DNA from: a virus
Direction: 5' to 3' (one strand)
Length of the DNA: 21,437 nucleotides
Virus record (IMG/VR): IMGVR_UViG_3300010293_000044
Span: 1-21,437 of that record
Part shown: in pieces, positions 11,600 to 20,019 of the stretch
How positions within the stretch are numbered: position 1 is the first letter of the stretch
Layout: the number at the start of each line of letters is the position of its first letter
Notes under the pieces: generated by a model
The model's database searches: none
What the model was told of the DNA's origin: nothing
Seen by the model: the letters and a program-made list of their open reading frames with translations, nothing else
Position numbers and translations under genes: made by a program

Positions 11600-12429
11600 A
11601 GATACTTTTTACTTTACTCAATTATGGATCGCTAACCGGCTCAGAAATGTATGTTTATGAGCTAGCAAAAGAATTATCTAAAAATCATACTGTAATTATT
11701 CAATCTCAGATCACTAAGGGTATTCTTTACGAAAAAACTCTTGATTTGGGAGTACCAATGGTCGGCTGGTGGTCCAAAAGAACGAAAATAGACGTTGTAC
11801 ACGCTTCCCAGATACAAACCACCGTCTTTTCACTAGCCAACTACAATGTGCCAGTTGTTCAGACAATCCACAGTGAGATTTTGCCACAGTTTGAAGCTCC
11901 TGTTGAAGGTTGTAGTGCTTATATCTCAATTAGACCAGAAATTCAGCAAGCCTTCGCCATTGACTCTAAATTAATTTATAATCCTTTTGACTTTTCAAGA
12001 TTCAAGCCCTCTAGGGTTGAAAATGTAGTCCCCATTGTTTTGTTTGTTGGTCCAGTAGATTATCTAAGATCACAAGCTATCGCTGATTTAATAGCTCAGG
12101 TAAGAAGAAACGAAATTCGACTGATTGGAATCGGCAGAGGCTGGACTAAACTAGAGCAAGATAATGTGATAACTAGAGAGCCGCTTTTTGAGGTTGAGGA
12201 ATGGATTAAGCTTTGTGACTACACCGCAGGAATTAAACTAGGTCGTTCAACTATTGAGGGCTGGCTTTGTGGAAAACCTGCTATTATTTATGACGTAGAT
12301 AGTCAAGGAAAAGTAGTTAACAAGAGTGTGCAAAACCCACCTAAAGATTTAAGTAAATTTGATTCAAGAGTAGTAGCTAGCCAGATTGAGGAAATATATG
12401 ATCGAGTTATTTATTCCAACGCTAGGTAG
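11596..12429 (+). CDS. GT-B fold glycosyltransferase (GT4-like), short
   Basis: This predicted enzyme transfers a sugar from a nucleotide donor. The 277-residue protein has an N-terminal domain with LNYGSLTGSEMYVYELAKEL, the acceptor-side opening of GT4 enzymes, then VDVVHASQIQTTVFS-like strands and VVQTIHSEIL. The C-terminal donor domain has NPFDFSRFKPSR, then a short Rossmann part and GRSTIEGWLCGKPAIIYDVD, which corresponds to the family's E-x7-E region (E of TIEGW). It is shorter than the usual 350-400 residues, so the donor domain is trimmed. It is coupled to the coiled-coil gene by ATGA and overlaps the next gene by 32 bases. The acceptor is unknown. Confidence 0.75.
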   Translation: MKILFTLLNYGSLTGSEMYVYELAKELSKNHTVIIQSQITKGILYEKTLDLGVPMVGWWSKRTKIDVVHASQIQTTVFSLANYNVPVVQTIHSEILPQFEAPVEGCSAYISIRPEIQQAFAIDSKLIYNPFDFSRFKPSRVENVVPIVLFVGPVDYLRSQAIADLIAQVRRNEIRLIGIGRGWTKLEQDNVITREPLFEVEEWIKLCDYTAGIKLGRSTIEGWLCGKPAIIYDVDSQGKVVNKSVQNPPKDLSKFDSRVVASQIEEIYDRVIYSNAR

Positions 12430-13045
12430 AAGCGACCGCCTAGCCAATATACAAGCACAAATAGATTCTGTAACTGTCACAGATCATAGGGTGTGGTTTA
12501 TTGTCGAAAGACATGATCTAACTAGTATAGACGCCTGCAGAAATAACAAGCTATTCTTCATCATCAATCATCGCTCACCTTCTTATGCGGGATCTATCAA
12601 TTCGGCGTGGGATTGTTTACAGCCAGATTTATTTTTTGCTGGAGCTGATGACCTTGTATTTTATAAGGATTGGGATATTAAAGCCCTTGAGAAGATTAAT
12701 GATTTTGCAGTGGTTGGCACAAACGATCTTCACAATGGTGAGGTGTTAGCAGGGGAGCACGCAACACATTATCTTGTTAGGGGGGATTATATTAGGTCTG
12801 GTCAATCGCTAGATGGTGAGCCAGTATTACCAGAAGTTTATTCTCATAATTACACAGATCGTGAGTACGTTGGCATTGCTAAATTCAAAGGACAATTCAC
12901 ACCCTGTGTTGAGTCGGTTGTTGAGCATTTACATTACACTTTTGGACTCTCACAGATGGACGCTACTTACAAAAAAACTAGGGTTGGAGTGGACCAAGAC
13001 CAGAGAATTTACGAGCAAAGGAGGGTAAAATGGAACAGTCTTTAA
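12398..13045 (+). CDS. GT-A fold glycosyltransferase (GT2-like)
   Basis: This 215-residue protein begins MIELFIPTLGRSDRLANIQA, the classic first strand and nucleotide-binding loop of GT2-type enzymes. AGADDLVFYKDW follows, with Asp 84-85 in the place of the metal-binding DXD motif. Later VVGTNDLHNGEVLAGEHATH and the closing segment form the acceptor side. ATG 12398 is chosen because TGAGGA lies just upstream; an in-frame TTG at 12386 has none. Its 3' end contains AAAGGAGGG for the next gene and overlaps it by 16 bases. The sugar and acceptor cannot be read from the sequence. Confidence 0.75.
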   Translation: MIELFIPTLGRSDRLANIQAQIDSVTVTDHRVWFIVERHDLTSIDACRNNKLFFIINHRSPSYAGSINSAWDCLQPDLFFAGADDLVFYKDWDIKALEKINDFAVVGTNDLHNGEVLAGEHATHYLVRGDYIRSGQSLDGEPVLPEVYSHNYTDREYVGIAKFKGQFTPCVESVVEHLHYTFGLSQMDATYKKTRVGVDQDQRIYEQRRVKWNSL

Positions 13046-13980
13046 GAATAGTTGTGCTTGGTGGTGGTGGCTTCATAGGCTCTCACTTAGTTTCCTTTCT
13101 CAAGGAAAAGGGTCACTTCGTCAGAGCAGTAGACATTGATTTCCCTGAAATAAGACGGGAATGGTGGTCAAAAGCAGATAATAAAAAACTACTAGACCTG
13201 AGAGATTATGAGCAAACAGTTTATGCAATTATTGGATATGACTATGTTTATCAATTAGCTGCTGATATGGGTGGAGTTGGGTTTTTCTCCAAGCATGATT
13301 ATTACCCATATATCCACAATCAACAAATGAACCTTAATGTGCTTAAAGCTTCAGAGGAGCTTGGTGTTAAAAGGTTGTTTTTCTCATCTTCAGCTTGTAT
13401 TTATCCAACCCACCTACAAAAAGATGTTAGCAATCCTCTAAAGTGTAGTGAGGACGCCGTTTTTCCTGCAAATAGCGATCAAATGTATGGCTGGGATAAG
13501 CTAATGATGACTATGCTGTGCGAAAGAAGCCCACTAGACGCTAGAGTAGGAATATTTCACACAATCTATGGTGAGGGTCAAGAATGGGAGGGAGAGCGGG
13601 CTAAATTCCCGCCCACAATTGCCCATAAAGCACTAAAGGCTAAGGAAAGCGGACAGATTAAAATTTGGGGTGATGGGTCACAGCTTCGCACTTTCTTATA
13701 TATCCAAGACGCACTAGAGAAAATTTACGAGATTATGACCTCTAGATACTATGGTCCAGTCAATGTGGCTGGCGACGAGCTTTATAGCGTTACTCAAACT
13801 GCTAAGATTTGTTGTGATATTCTAGGAATAGATCCTAAAATTGTTTATGAAGGCGATAGGCCGTCAGGAGTTTTAGCAAGAGATGTTAATCAGTTTAAGT
13901 GGAACAAAAACTATAAGTACAGAAACCAATTCAATCAAAGAAAAGGTTTTGAAAGGTTAATACAATGGCTCTCAAAATAA
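13030..13980 (+). CDS. NAD-dependent epimerase, GDP-mannose 3,5-epimerase-like
   Basis: This extended short-chain dehydrogenase/reductase of 316 residues modifies a nucleotide sugar. The Rossmann motif is GGGGFIGSH (residues 11-19), giving G-x2-G-x2-G. Catalytic parts are SSSACIYP (119-126) and YGWDK (Tyr153, Lys157). Features I associate with GDP-mannose 3,5-epimerase include AADMGGVGF, the Cys in SSACIYP, RVGIFHTIYG and a basic/Trp-containing segment after it. That enzyme turns GDP-mannose into GDP-L-galactose or GDP-L-gulose. Near the end, DRPSGVLARD is the usual substrate-binding Arg-Pro-x-Gly motif. AAAGGAGGG precedes the ATG. With three transferases in the same unit it probably supplies their donor. 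The exact substrate is less certain than the family. Confidence 0.8.
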   Translation: MEQSLRIVVLGGGGFIGSHLVSFLKEKGHFVRAVDIDFPEIRREWWSKADNKKLLDLRDYEQTVYAIIGYDYVYQLAADMGGVGFFSKHDYYPYIHNQQMNLNVLKASEELGVKRLFFSSSACIYPTHLQKDVSNPLKCSEDAVFPANSDQMYGWDKLMMTMLCERSPLDARVGIFHTIYGEGQEWEGERAKFPPTIAHKALKAKESGQIKIWGDGSQLRTFLYIQDALEKIYEIMTSRYYGPVNVAGDELYSVTQTAKICCDILGIDPKIVYEGDRPSGVLARDVNQFKWNKNYKYRNQFNQRKGFERLIQWLSK

Positions 13981-15071
13981 TCTCACTACCAGTCGATGAA
14001 TCAGCCTGTGGTTATTACAGAATAAGAAAACCACTTGAGGGGTTGCAAAAATATACTGAGCATGACACTTATATTATCGATACTAGTAAGGACGACGTCA
14101 CTGAATTAATGAAGGCTATGCCCTCAGTTGATGTGATATTCATGCGCCCAGGAGCAGAGCAGGGTTTAATGCAAATTCAAAACTTGTTCAAAGACAAGGT
14201 TAAATCACCTCTTAAAGCTAAAATTGTTCTAGACATTGATGATAATGTGGACATTATTTCTCCTTATTCTCAATTCTACTCAAATTATGGGCTTGAGGAA
14301 TACAAGCATGGAGATAAATATATCTGGAAAGATGGCGAAAGAGGGTTCTCTATTCAAACCAATCTAGCCAGAATGTCATATCTTAAATGGGGCATGAAGA
14401 TTGCTGATCTAATTACTGTTACAACTGACAAACTAGCAGAACACGCTCTCGAGTACAATAAGAATGTTTATGTCAACGACAACACACTAGATTTCAATCA
14501 CTGGTATAGGTTAAACAATAAAATTAACAAACCCTTAAGAGTAGTTTGGCAAGGCTCACCATCTCATTATGAGGACTGGTATGCAATCAAAGAACCACTT
14601 AATAAATTAATGGACGAATTTGACTTTGAGATGATTATGCTTGGCTCTCAGTACCAAGGAATCTTTGACGAAAAGCACCGCAGTAGAGTAAAGGCTTTAC
14701 CCTGGGTCAATTTTCAAGCTCATTCTTACAGAATGATGTCTTTACAAGCAGACATTGGAATCATTCCATTAGCAGATTTGCCATTTAATCACTATAAGTC
14801 ATCAATTAAGTTTTACGAAAATGCAGCAATGGGACTGCCCTCGGTCGTTTCTAATATCTTGCCTTACTCTAAATCAATTAAACACGGCAAAACAGCCATG
14901 GGATATAATTCGCCTGATGAGTTTTATGACAGCATGAAAAAACTACTGGAGAATAAAGGGCTTAGATCTAACATCGCTAATGCTGCATACATTTGGGTTA
15001 GAGAAAATAAAAGCCTAGAGCTGGAAAGCAAAAAACTAGCAGAAAGATTGGAGCAGTTATGCAAATCATAA
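13965..15071 (+). CDS. Glycosyltransferase, GT4-like, full length
   Basis: The 368-residue GT-B type protein begins with KIISLPVDESACGYYRIRKP, an acceptor-side loop seen in glycosyltransferases of large phages. KIVLDIDDNVD follows, then an interdomain region and RVVWQGSPSHYEDW as the donor-domain start. The closing SSIKFYENAAMGLPSVVSNI corresponds to the E-x7-E region of GT4 enzymes. The length is usual. It overlaps the epimerase gene by 16 bases, with AAAGG before the ATG, and the next gene by 13 bases. It probably adds a sugar to a virion protein, phage DNA or a cell-surface glycan; context does not decide. Confidence 0.8.
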   Translation: MALKIISLPVDESACGYYRIRKPLEGLQKYTEHDTYIIDTSKDDVTELMKAMPSVDVIFMRPGAEQGLMQIQNLFKDKVKSPLKAKIVLDIDDNVDIISPYSQFYSNYGLEEYKHGDKYIWKDGERGFSIQTNLARMSYLKWGMKIADLITVTTDKLAEHALEYNKNVYVNDNTLDFNHWYRLNNKINKPLRVVWQGSPSHYEDWYAIKEPLNKLMDEFDFEMIMLGSQYQGIFDEKHRSRVKALPWVNFQAHSYRMMSLQADIGIIPLADLPFNHYKSSIKFYENAAMGLPSVVSNILPYSKSIKHGKTAMGYNSPDEFYDSMKKLLENKGLRSNIANAAYIWVRENKSLELESKKLAERLEQLCKS

Positions 15072-15379
15072 GCAAGACAACAGCAGAGCCCAGCGTAATA
15101 TCTGAAAATCCCACACCAGACGCCTCTCTGATCACCTATTTTGGGCTTAACCCGTCCGAAGTGGGTAAAGATGAGGTATCTAAGATAAACGAGATAAAGG
15201 GATATCTACAGTCCGTTGATGAAGACGAATTCAAGCAATTCGAGGAGCTAAGAAATATCCGCAGAAGACTAGGCTCACCAAGTATTTCAACTTCAGAGAT
15301 AGATCATATTCATAAATATATCAGACTCAACCAAGCCATGCATGAGGCACAGGCTAGAGTTGAAGAAATGGAGAAATGA
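15059..15379 (+). CDS. Hypothetical protein, 106 aa
   Basis: The N-terminal 25 residues are Ser/Thr/Pro-rich (TTAEPSVISENPTPDASLIT) and probably disordered. The remainder is helical and charged (EDEFKQFEELRNIRRRLGSP, QAMHEAQARVEEMEK). I recognise no family. GGAG precedes the start, which lies in the last codons of the glycosyltransferase gene. It is followed by another coupled small gene. Confidence 0.55.
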   Translation: MQIISKTTAEPSVISENPTPDASLITYFGLNPSEVGKDEVSKINEIKGYLQSVDEDEFKQFEELRNIRRRLGSPSISTSEIDHIHKYIRLNQAMHEAQARVEEMEK

Positions 15380-15540
15380 GAATACAAATAGTTTACGAAA
15401 ATGAGGAAGTAGCGGTTAAGCTAACTCCTAAAGAGTTTTTAGAACAACTACAGTTTTTAGTAGAACATCAGGAAATGAGCGTAAGTCGTGCCATGTCTAA
15501 AATCATCGAGGACTTGAAAAAGATGACTCAAAAAGCCTAG
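15376..15540 (+). CDS. Hypothetical protein, 54 aa
   Basis: The frame starts at an ATGA overlap and ends just before the class B promoter. It begins MRIQIVYENEEVAVKLTPKE, two beta strands, followed by helices ending SKIIEDLKKMTQKA. No family is recognised. It is the last gene of the accessory block. Confidence 0.5.
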   Translation: MRIQIVYENEEVAVKLTPKEFLEQLQFLVEHQEMSVSRAMSKIIEDLKKMTQKA

Positions 15541-15543
15541 TGC

Positions 15544-15572
15544 TTGACATTATGGGTTAGTTATAGTTAAAT
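15544..15572 (+). promoter_or_regulatory. Sigma70-like promoter (class B) before the tail operon
   Basis: TTGACA (15544-15549) is a perfect -35. TTAAAT (15567-15572) follows after 17 bases. The downstream ACTCTTGTAA (15580-15589) and ATGAGGC (15593-15599) match the leader at 6936-6954 with nearly the same spacing (36 against 37 bases from -35 to motif). Confidence 0.6.
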
Positions 15573-15594
15573 AAGTTCAACTCTTGTAATTTAT

Positions 15595-15625
15595 GAGGCG
15601 TATCCGAAAGGACGCCTCTTTTTTT
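15595..15625 (+). terminator. Intrinsic terminator/attenuator in the tail-operon leader
   Basis: GAGGCG (15595-15600) pairs with CGCCTC (15613-15618); after a TA bulge, TCC pairs with GGA around a GAAA tetraloop. Seven T residues follow (15619-15625), and the next base is the A of ATG 15626. The hairpin is only about 20 bases from the expected transcription start. Confidence 0.8.
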
Positions 15626-16981
15626 ATGTCATACCCTACAAATCTATCTAATCTCAATCAACTTACTACTACCGACACGATGGACGCTCATCGTGAAGTC
15701 CATAATGCCGAAATTCAGTCGCTAAACGCCCTAGAAACTAAAGTTGGCATTGATGGCTCGGCAGATACCAATTCAATTGACTACAAGCTCTCTCAAGCAG
15801 AAACTAAACTAGGAAGTCTAACCCTTGCAGATATTACAGATGTAACCGCAGATGTCGGAGCGGTGAACTATGTTGATCTAACCTCGTCTGCTCAAGATCA
15901 ACTAGACAGTAAAGCAAGCAAAATCACTTCAGGGGTAGAGAATAACCTAGTAAGTATTGATGATGACGAGAATATCAAAGACTCTGGCTATTCAGTCATA
16001 GACGATGACACAATGGCTACTGCCTCAGATACTACTTTAGCTACAAGTGAGAGTGTAAAGGCTTATGCTGATATTTATTCGAAGGTTAATTTTAATGCTC
16101 CAGATGGATTTTTAATCAATGGAAAGATAGTCCCCTCAGTAGCTTCAAACAATTTAACAGTCGCTATTAAGGGAATTAACGGGAACGATCCTAGTGCTTC
16201 AAATCCAGTTTATGTGAGAATTGGTGATACAGTTAGATCAATTACGTCTGCTCTCTCAGTTACAAAAAACGCTGGTACTAATTGGTTTACTTCTGGAAGC
16301 TCTATTTTTGCCACCTTAGAAAGAGATTATTTTGTTTATTTAGGATACAACGCAACTGACGGCGTGGTAGTTGGTTTTGCTACTTTCCCATATGCTCGTA
16401 TCTATTCTGACTTCTCAGCTACTTCAACTAATGAAAAATATGCTGCTATTTCCACGATTACCAACGCAGCCGCTGGAGACAATTATGTAAATATCGGTAG
16501 ATTTGCTGCTACTTTGTCAGCAGGTGCTGGTTACACTTGGACTGTTCCTACTTTTACAAATAAAAATTTAATCCAATATCCAATTTTTGAGTCAAGGTAT
16601 CTCTCGTTTGTCCCATTTATTCGTGGTGACGGTACTGCTGGGACAGGTACTTATTCAACTCAAACAGGTCTTTATCAGATTAGAAGCAATCATTGTTACT
16701 ATAACGCAATTTTAGTTTGGACAAATATCACTGGAAGTCCAACTGGTGCGTTAGCTGGTACAGTGCCTTTAACTTCTGCCGAGACCCTGTCTGCTACAGA
16801 ACAAACTTTTATCAATTTAATCAATGTTACTTTCCCAGCTAGCACAATTCAAGTTTTTGGTGAGATGGCTAGTGCTGACACAATGGTTCACTTCTACGCT
16901 ATGAGAGATGGTAGCACAAATACAGCGGTTTTAGTTGATACTACTGGCACAGCTCGCTATGGTGGAAGCTATCCAATATGA
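15626..16981 (+). CDS. Tail fibre-like structural protein
   Basis: This predicted virion fibre has 451 residues from ATG 15626. An upstream in-frame ATG (15593) would translate straight through the terminator hairpin, adding MRRIRKDASFF, so I prefer the later start. The N-terminal region (DTMDAHREVHNAEIQSLNAL, ETKVGIDGSADTNSIDYKLS) is a helical module I associate with tail fibres of environmental phages. SGYSVIDDDTMATASDTTLA is another repeated fibre motif. From about residue 145 the protein becomes Gly/Thr/Ser/aromatic-rich and beta-structured, as in receptor-binding or carbohydrate-binding tips. No Shine-Dalgarno precedes the start. It is first in the tail operon. Confidence 0.7.
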   Translation: MSYPTNLSNLNQLTTTDTMDAHREVHNAEIQSLNALETKVGIDGSADTNSIDYKLSQAETKLGSLTLADITDVTADVGAVNYVDLTSSAQDQLDSKASKITSGVENNLVSIDDDENIKDSGYSVIDDDTMATASDTTLATSESVKAYADIYSKVNFNAPDGFLINGKIVPSVASNNLTVAIKGINGNDPSASNPVYVRIGDTVRSITSALSVTKNAGTNWFTSGSSIFATLERDYFVYLGYNATDGVVVGFATFPYARIYSDFSATSTNEKYAAISTITNAAAGDNYVNIGRFAATLSAGAGYTWTVPTFTNKNLIQYPIFESRYLSFVPFIRGDGTAGTGTYSTQTGLYQIRSNHCYYNAILVWTNITGSPTGALAGTVPLTSAETLSATEQTFINLINVTFPASTIQVFGEMASADTMVHFYAMRDGSTNTAVLVDTTGTARYGGSYPI

Positions 16982-17028
16982 AAATAATAATGTCTGGAAA
17001 CCCTACTGAGTGGGAATTTGAAGAATAA
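16978..17028 (+). CDS. Possible 16-aa peptide coupled to the fibre gene
   Basis: An ATGA overlap with the fibre stop opens the frame MKIIMSGNPTEWEFEE. It fills most of the gap before the next gene. The only support is coupling; it may be chance or a remnant. Confidence 0.25.
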   Translation: MKIIMSGNPTEWEFEE

Positions 17029-17041
17029 CATCTAAATTAAA

Positions 17042-17233
17042 ATGACTTGGACAGATGAAGAAACTACTAGCACAGCATGGGGAACTACTAACAGAGGAGT
17101 AAGGGTTATTACTGAAATAAACAACGAATTAAATTACAACCAACCAGAGCTAGATTATGCAGGTTATTATTTAAACAATAAAACACAATATAGCCAAGCG
17201 GACAGCGTAGAAACTGCTTGGGCTGAAAGTTAA
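17042..17233 (+). CDS. Hypothetical small structural-region protein, 63 aa
   Basis: The sequence opens MTWTDEETTSTAWGTTNRGV and closes QADSVETAWAES. The repeated Trp-Thr/Ala pattern (TAWG, TAWAES) looks like short beta elements in phage virion accessory proteins. No family is recognised and no ribosome binding site is evident. It sits between a fibre gene and the adaptor, one base before the adaptor ATG. Confidence 0.5.
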   Translation: MTWTDEETTSTAWGTTNRGVRVITEINNELNYNQPELDYAGYYLNNKTQYSQADSVETAWAES

Positions 17234-17234
17234 A

Positions 17235-17918
17235 ATGACTCGAGCACAACTGATCAACGACTTAAAACAGCTTATCGGACCTGCAGGCAAGGGTTCAGAG
17301 GTTCAAGATCCAGCACTGGGTGTGTGGCTTAATGACGCTTACGATATCATCGTCGCCACAATCACCGACTCAATCCCTGACTTCTTTACTAAGCAAGCCA
17401 ACGCCTCATCAGTAGCGGGTCAGGATCTCTACGCTTTACCCTCTGACTTCCAAAAAGCGGTCATGGTCTCTATTTCTTACGATGGGACAAACTGGGTTCG
17501 TGCCTTGCCTCTAAACAACATTGGTCAGGCTCTAGATATTCAACAATCAGCAACCACCAACTTTGACCAGAGCCAGCCTTTTTACTACATCTACAAGGAC
17601 AAGATCGGCTTCTTGCCGCTCTTTAATCAAACTATATCCAATAACATTAAACTCTGGTACTCATACAATCCCGAATTGATGGAGGAAGACAGCGACAGCC
17701 CAGATCTTCCTCGCAGACTCACCTCTATTCTTAAATACTACGCTTACGCTAATTACTTAGATCAAAATGACGAACACGCAGCAGCCGAGAGAATGCGACA
17801 GCGTTTTGATGTTCAGTTAATGCAGATGGTTAATCAATTAGTCGAACAACAGGTCGACCAACCTAGAAGCGTTGAGGTTGATAACGACTCACAAGGATTA
17901 TACGTAACAGATTTTTAA
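17235..17918 (+). CDS. Head-tail adaptor protein (SU10/P22 gp4-like)
   Basis: The 227-residue protein should dock below the portal ring. The N-terminus (MTRAQLINDLKQLIG, WLNDAYDIIVATI) is the four-helix start of adaptor proteins. It is followed by the beta-rich DLYALPSDFQKAVMVSISYD and IGFLPLFNQTISNNIKLWYS. A long C-terminal helix runs from LTSILKYYAYANYLDQNDEH to the end. This order, with LYALPSDF in the middle, is the usual layout of the phage adaptor family in SU10-like phages. Base use is more C-rich than in its neighbours, resembling portal and capsid. Position before the nozzle gene fits. Confidence 0.7.
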   Translation: MTRAQLINDLKQLIGPAGKGSEVQDPALGVWLNDAYDIIVATITDSIPDFFTKQANASSVAGQDLYALPSDFQKAVMVSISYDGTNWVRALPLNNIGQALDIQQSATTNFDQSQPFYYIYKDKIGFLPLFNQTISNNIKLWYSYNPELMEEDSDSPDLPRRLTSILKYYAYANYLDQNDEHAAAERMRQRFDVQLMQMVNQLVEQQVDQPRSVEVDNDSQGLYVTDF

Positions 17919-17919
17919 T

Positions 17920-19458
17920 ATGGCAAATTTCGCTAATTACCGCCACAAGTCTTACGATGGAGGTCTAAACAACACAGACTCTAGACGTGATATTGATCGT
18001 GATGAAGCCTCGACTTTATATAATTGGGATATTACTTTTAAAGGTAGATTAAAGAGTCGTAAAGGTTTAACTCAGGTCGGATCAACCCTCTCTAATGCCC
18101 CAAAATCGGCTGGAGTTTATCAAAACACATCAGGAACAAAATATTTACTCGTAAACGAGGGAACAGACGTACAATATCTCAATGGGTCTACTTTTACAGA
18201 TATCGGAAACTTAACCTCCAATGAAGTTTTGAGTTATGCCAACGTAAAAGTTGAAAATAAAGTCTATTTTTCATCTGAAAGCAATGGGCTTCTTTCATGG
18301 GATGGAGGAGTGGCAATTGCAAGCGTTGGTGGAACTTCAATCTCTGGGAACGTCATTTTATGGTATCAGAATCACTTATTTCACATCAATAACGTGAATG
18401 TAAGTAGCACTAAATATTCAGATCGTCTTTATTGGTCTAACTTTGGCGACCCAGAAGTATATACAACTGCTTCAGATTTTATTAACTTACCAGGTGAGGG
18501 TAGAGCGATTACCATGAATGTCTTAGGAGATCGTTTAGTAATTTTCAAAGAATCGTCATACATGTTTTTAACAGGCTACGGATCATCAAGCTGGGCTATT
18601 GACGCTTCAAGTACTTCAATTGCTAACACCGATTCATCGGTTGGATGTGTTGCTCCAAGAGGCACAGTAAGAGTTTCCGCCAATGAGTTGTGGTTTATTG
18701 ACCAACAAGGATTTATTCGTCGTATTACCCAGTCAGATTATGGTTATTCAAGTAAAGTAATGAGCAATAAATTAGAAGCAACAAGACGAGGACTTAACCT
18801 CGGGAATCTTAGTATTGCGGTTGCTTCCTATGATGATGATAAAATTTATTTTGCAGTTCCCAGCTCTGGTTCTTCGGTAAATGATACAGTTTTAGTCTTT
18901 GATCGTAAGGCTTCAGCTCGAAACGGAGGCAATGAGTCTTGGACTGTTTATGATGGGTGGGAAGTTAATGGATTTGTTACTTTTGGTTCTACTCCAACTC
19001 TTTATGTTTTAGGCTCAAGCTCTAAAAAAGTTTATTCTCATACAGGAGTTACTGATGACGGAACTGCTATTACTTGTCGATGGGATGGTAAAAACGATGA
19101 CTATGATCAACCTGAAAGATACAAAAAATACGCCTATGGGTATATTTATTCTCAGGCTCAAAACGATGAAACTGTCACCATCCATGCTTCAGTCGATGGA
19201 ACGTCTTTTGCTCAAATAGATTCTTTTGATCTTGATACCACAGGAACTCCGCTTGGTCCAACTGGACCAGCTACAATGGGTCCAACTGGTTCGTTTATTC
19301 TTGGAGGAAGTGGTGACATTGAAGAAAAATACTATTTTGCTGATGGTGGTGGAACGATTACAGGTAAAACTCTCACAATGAGCATTCGAGCCACTGTTGC
19401 AGAGCAGGTTTATGTGGATACATTTACAAATCATTTTGCTATTAGAAGCTTAAAATAA
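17920..19458 (+). CDS. Tail nozzle/beta-propeller-like protein
   Basis: This 512-residue virion protein probably forms the tail tube/nozzle beneath the adaptor. YDGGLNNTDSRRDIDRDEAS at the start is a common opening of podovirus nozzle and stopper proteins, followed by NWDITFKGRLKSRKGLTQVG. Repeated beta segments (KYLLVNEGTDVQYLNGSTFT, KVYFSSESNGLLSWDGG, DRLVIFKESSYMFLTGYG, ANELWFIDQQGFIRRITQSD) suggest propeller blades. Near residues 446-456 is a short collagen-like GPTGPATMGPTG. No ribosome binding site is seen; it begins one base after the adaptor stop and may rely on coupling. The order adaptor then nozzle supports short-tailed morphology. Confidence 0.7.
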   Translation: MANFANYRHKSYDGGLNNTDSRRDIDRDEASTLYNWDITFKGRLKSRKGLTQVGSTLSNAPKSAGVYQNTSGTKYLLVNEGTDVQYLNGSTFTDIGNLTSNEVLSYANVKVENKVYFSSESNGLLSWDGGVAIASVGGTSISGNVILWYQNHLFHINNVNVSSTKYSDRLYWSNFGDPEVYTTASDFINLPGEGRAITMNVLGDRLVIFKESSYMFLTGYGSSSWAIDASSTSIANTDSSVGCVAPRGTVRVSANELWFIDQQGFIRRITQSDYGYSSKVMSNKLEATRRGLNLGNLSIAVASYDDDKIYFAVPSSGSSVNDTVLVFDRKASARNGGNESWTVYDGWEVNGFVTFGSTPTLYVLGSSSKKVYSHTGVTDDGTAITCRWDGKNDDYDQPERYKKYAYGYIYSQAQNDETVTIHASVDGTSFAQIDSFDLDTTGTPLGPTGPATMGPTGSFILGGSGDIEEKYYFADGGGTITGKTLTMSIRATVAEQVYVDTFTNHFAIRSLK

Positions 19459-19471
19459 AAAAAGGATTGAT

Positions 19472-20017
19472 ATGGCAATAACAAAAACAAAGGATTGGGC
19501 AGACAATGAAGCGGTAAATTATACCGATATAAACGCTAATTTTGATACACTATATAATAAATTTAATACTGGAATCATAAATGAAGATATTAAATCAGAC
19601 GCTGGAATCGTTGAATCTAAACTAACTTTTAATACCTCAAGTGGTCATAATCACGATGGCGTTAATTCTAAGGCTATCCCTAAAGGTTATGCAGTAGCTA
19701 TTGCTGGCACTTTAACTACAGGCACAAGTTTAACTCCAGCTATGGTAGTAGTTACAGCTCAAACTATTTCTAAAGTATACGCTTACTCAAAAACTGCACC
19801 AGTTGGCGCTTCAATCTTGATTGATATAAATAAAAATGGCACTTCTATCTGGAATACTACGCAAGCGAACAGATTAGCCATTACTACTGGCAACAACTCA
19901 GGAACTCAAACAAGTTTTGACACAACCTCACTAGTAGAGGGAGATATTTTGACTTTTGATATCGACCAAGTAGGTAGTAGCACCGCAGGAGCTGACTTAA
20001 CAATTATCGTAAAGTAA
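19472..20017 (+). CDS. Short tail fibre/receptor-binding protein with GHNHDG motif
   Basis: The 181-residue protein starts TKDWADNEAVNYTDINANFD, an attachment module typical of phage fibres. It continues INEDIKSDAGIVESKLTF and SSGHNHDGVNSK; the last is the G-H-x-H-D-G box widespread in trimeric fibres, where His residues can bind metal. The C-terminal 100 residues are beta-rich (ISKVYAYSKTAPVGASILID, VEGDILTFDIDQVGSSTAG) and look like a jelly-roll tip domain. AAAGGA precedes the start. It lies downstream of the nozzle, among other fibre genes. Confidence 0.7.
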   Translation: MAITKTKDWADNEAVNYTDINANFDTLYNKFNTGIINEDIKSDAGIVESKLTFNTSSGHNHDGVNSKAIPKGYAVAIAGTLTTGTSLTPAMVVVTAQTISKVYAYSKTAPVGASILIDINKNGTSIWNTTQANRLAITTGNNSGTQTSFDTTSLVEGDILTFDIDQVGSSTAGADLTIIVK

Positions 20018-20019
20018 CT

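Noticed and set aside
12813-13028. 71-codon forward frame inside the GT-A gene
   Set aside because: Fully contained in a glycosyltransferase gene with clear motifs; a chance frame.
15593-15625. ATG 15593 as the start of the tail fibre
   Set aside because: It would translate the terminator hairpin and T-run. The following ATG 15626 gives a typical fibre N-terminus. Kept only as a possible regulatory frame.
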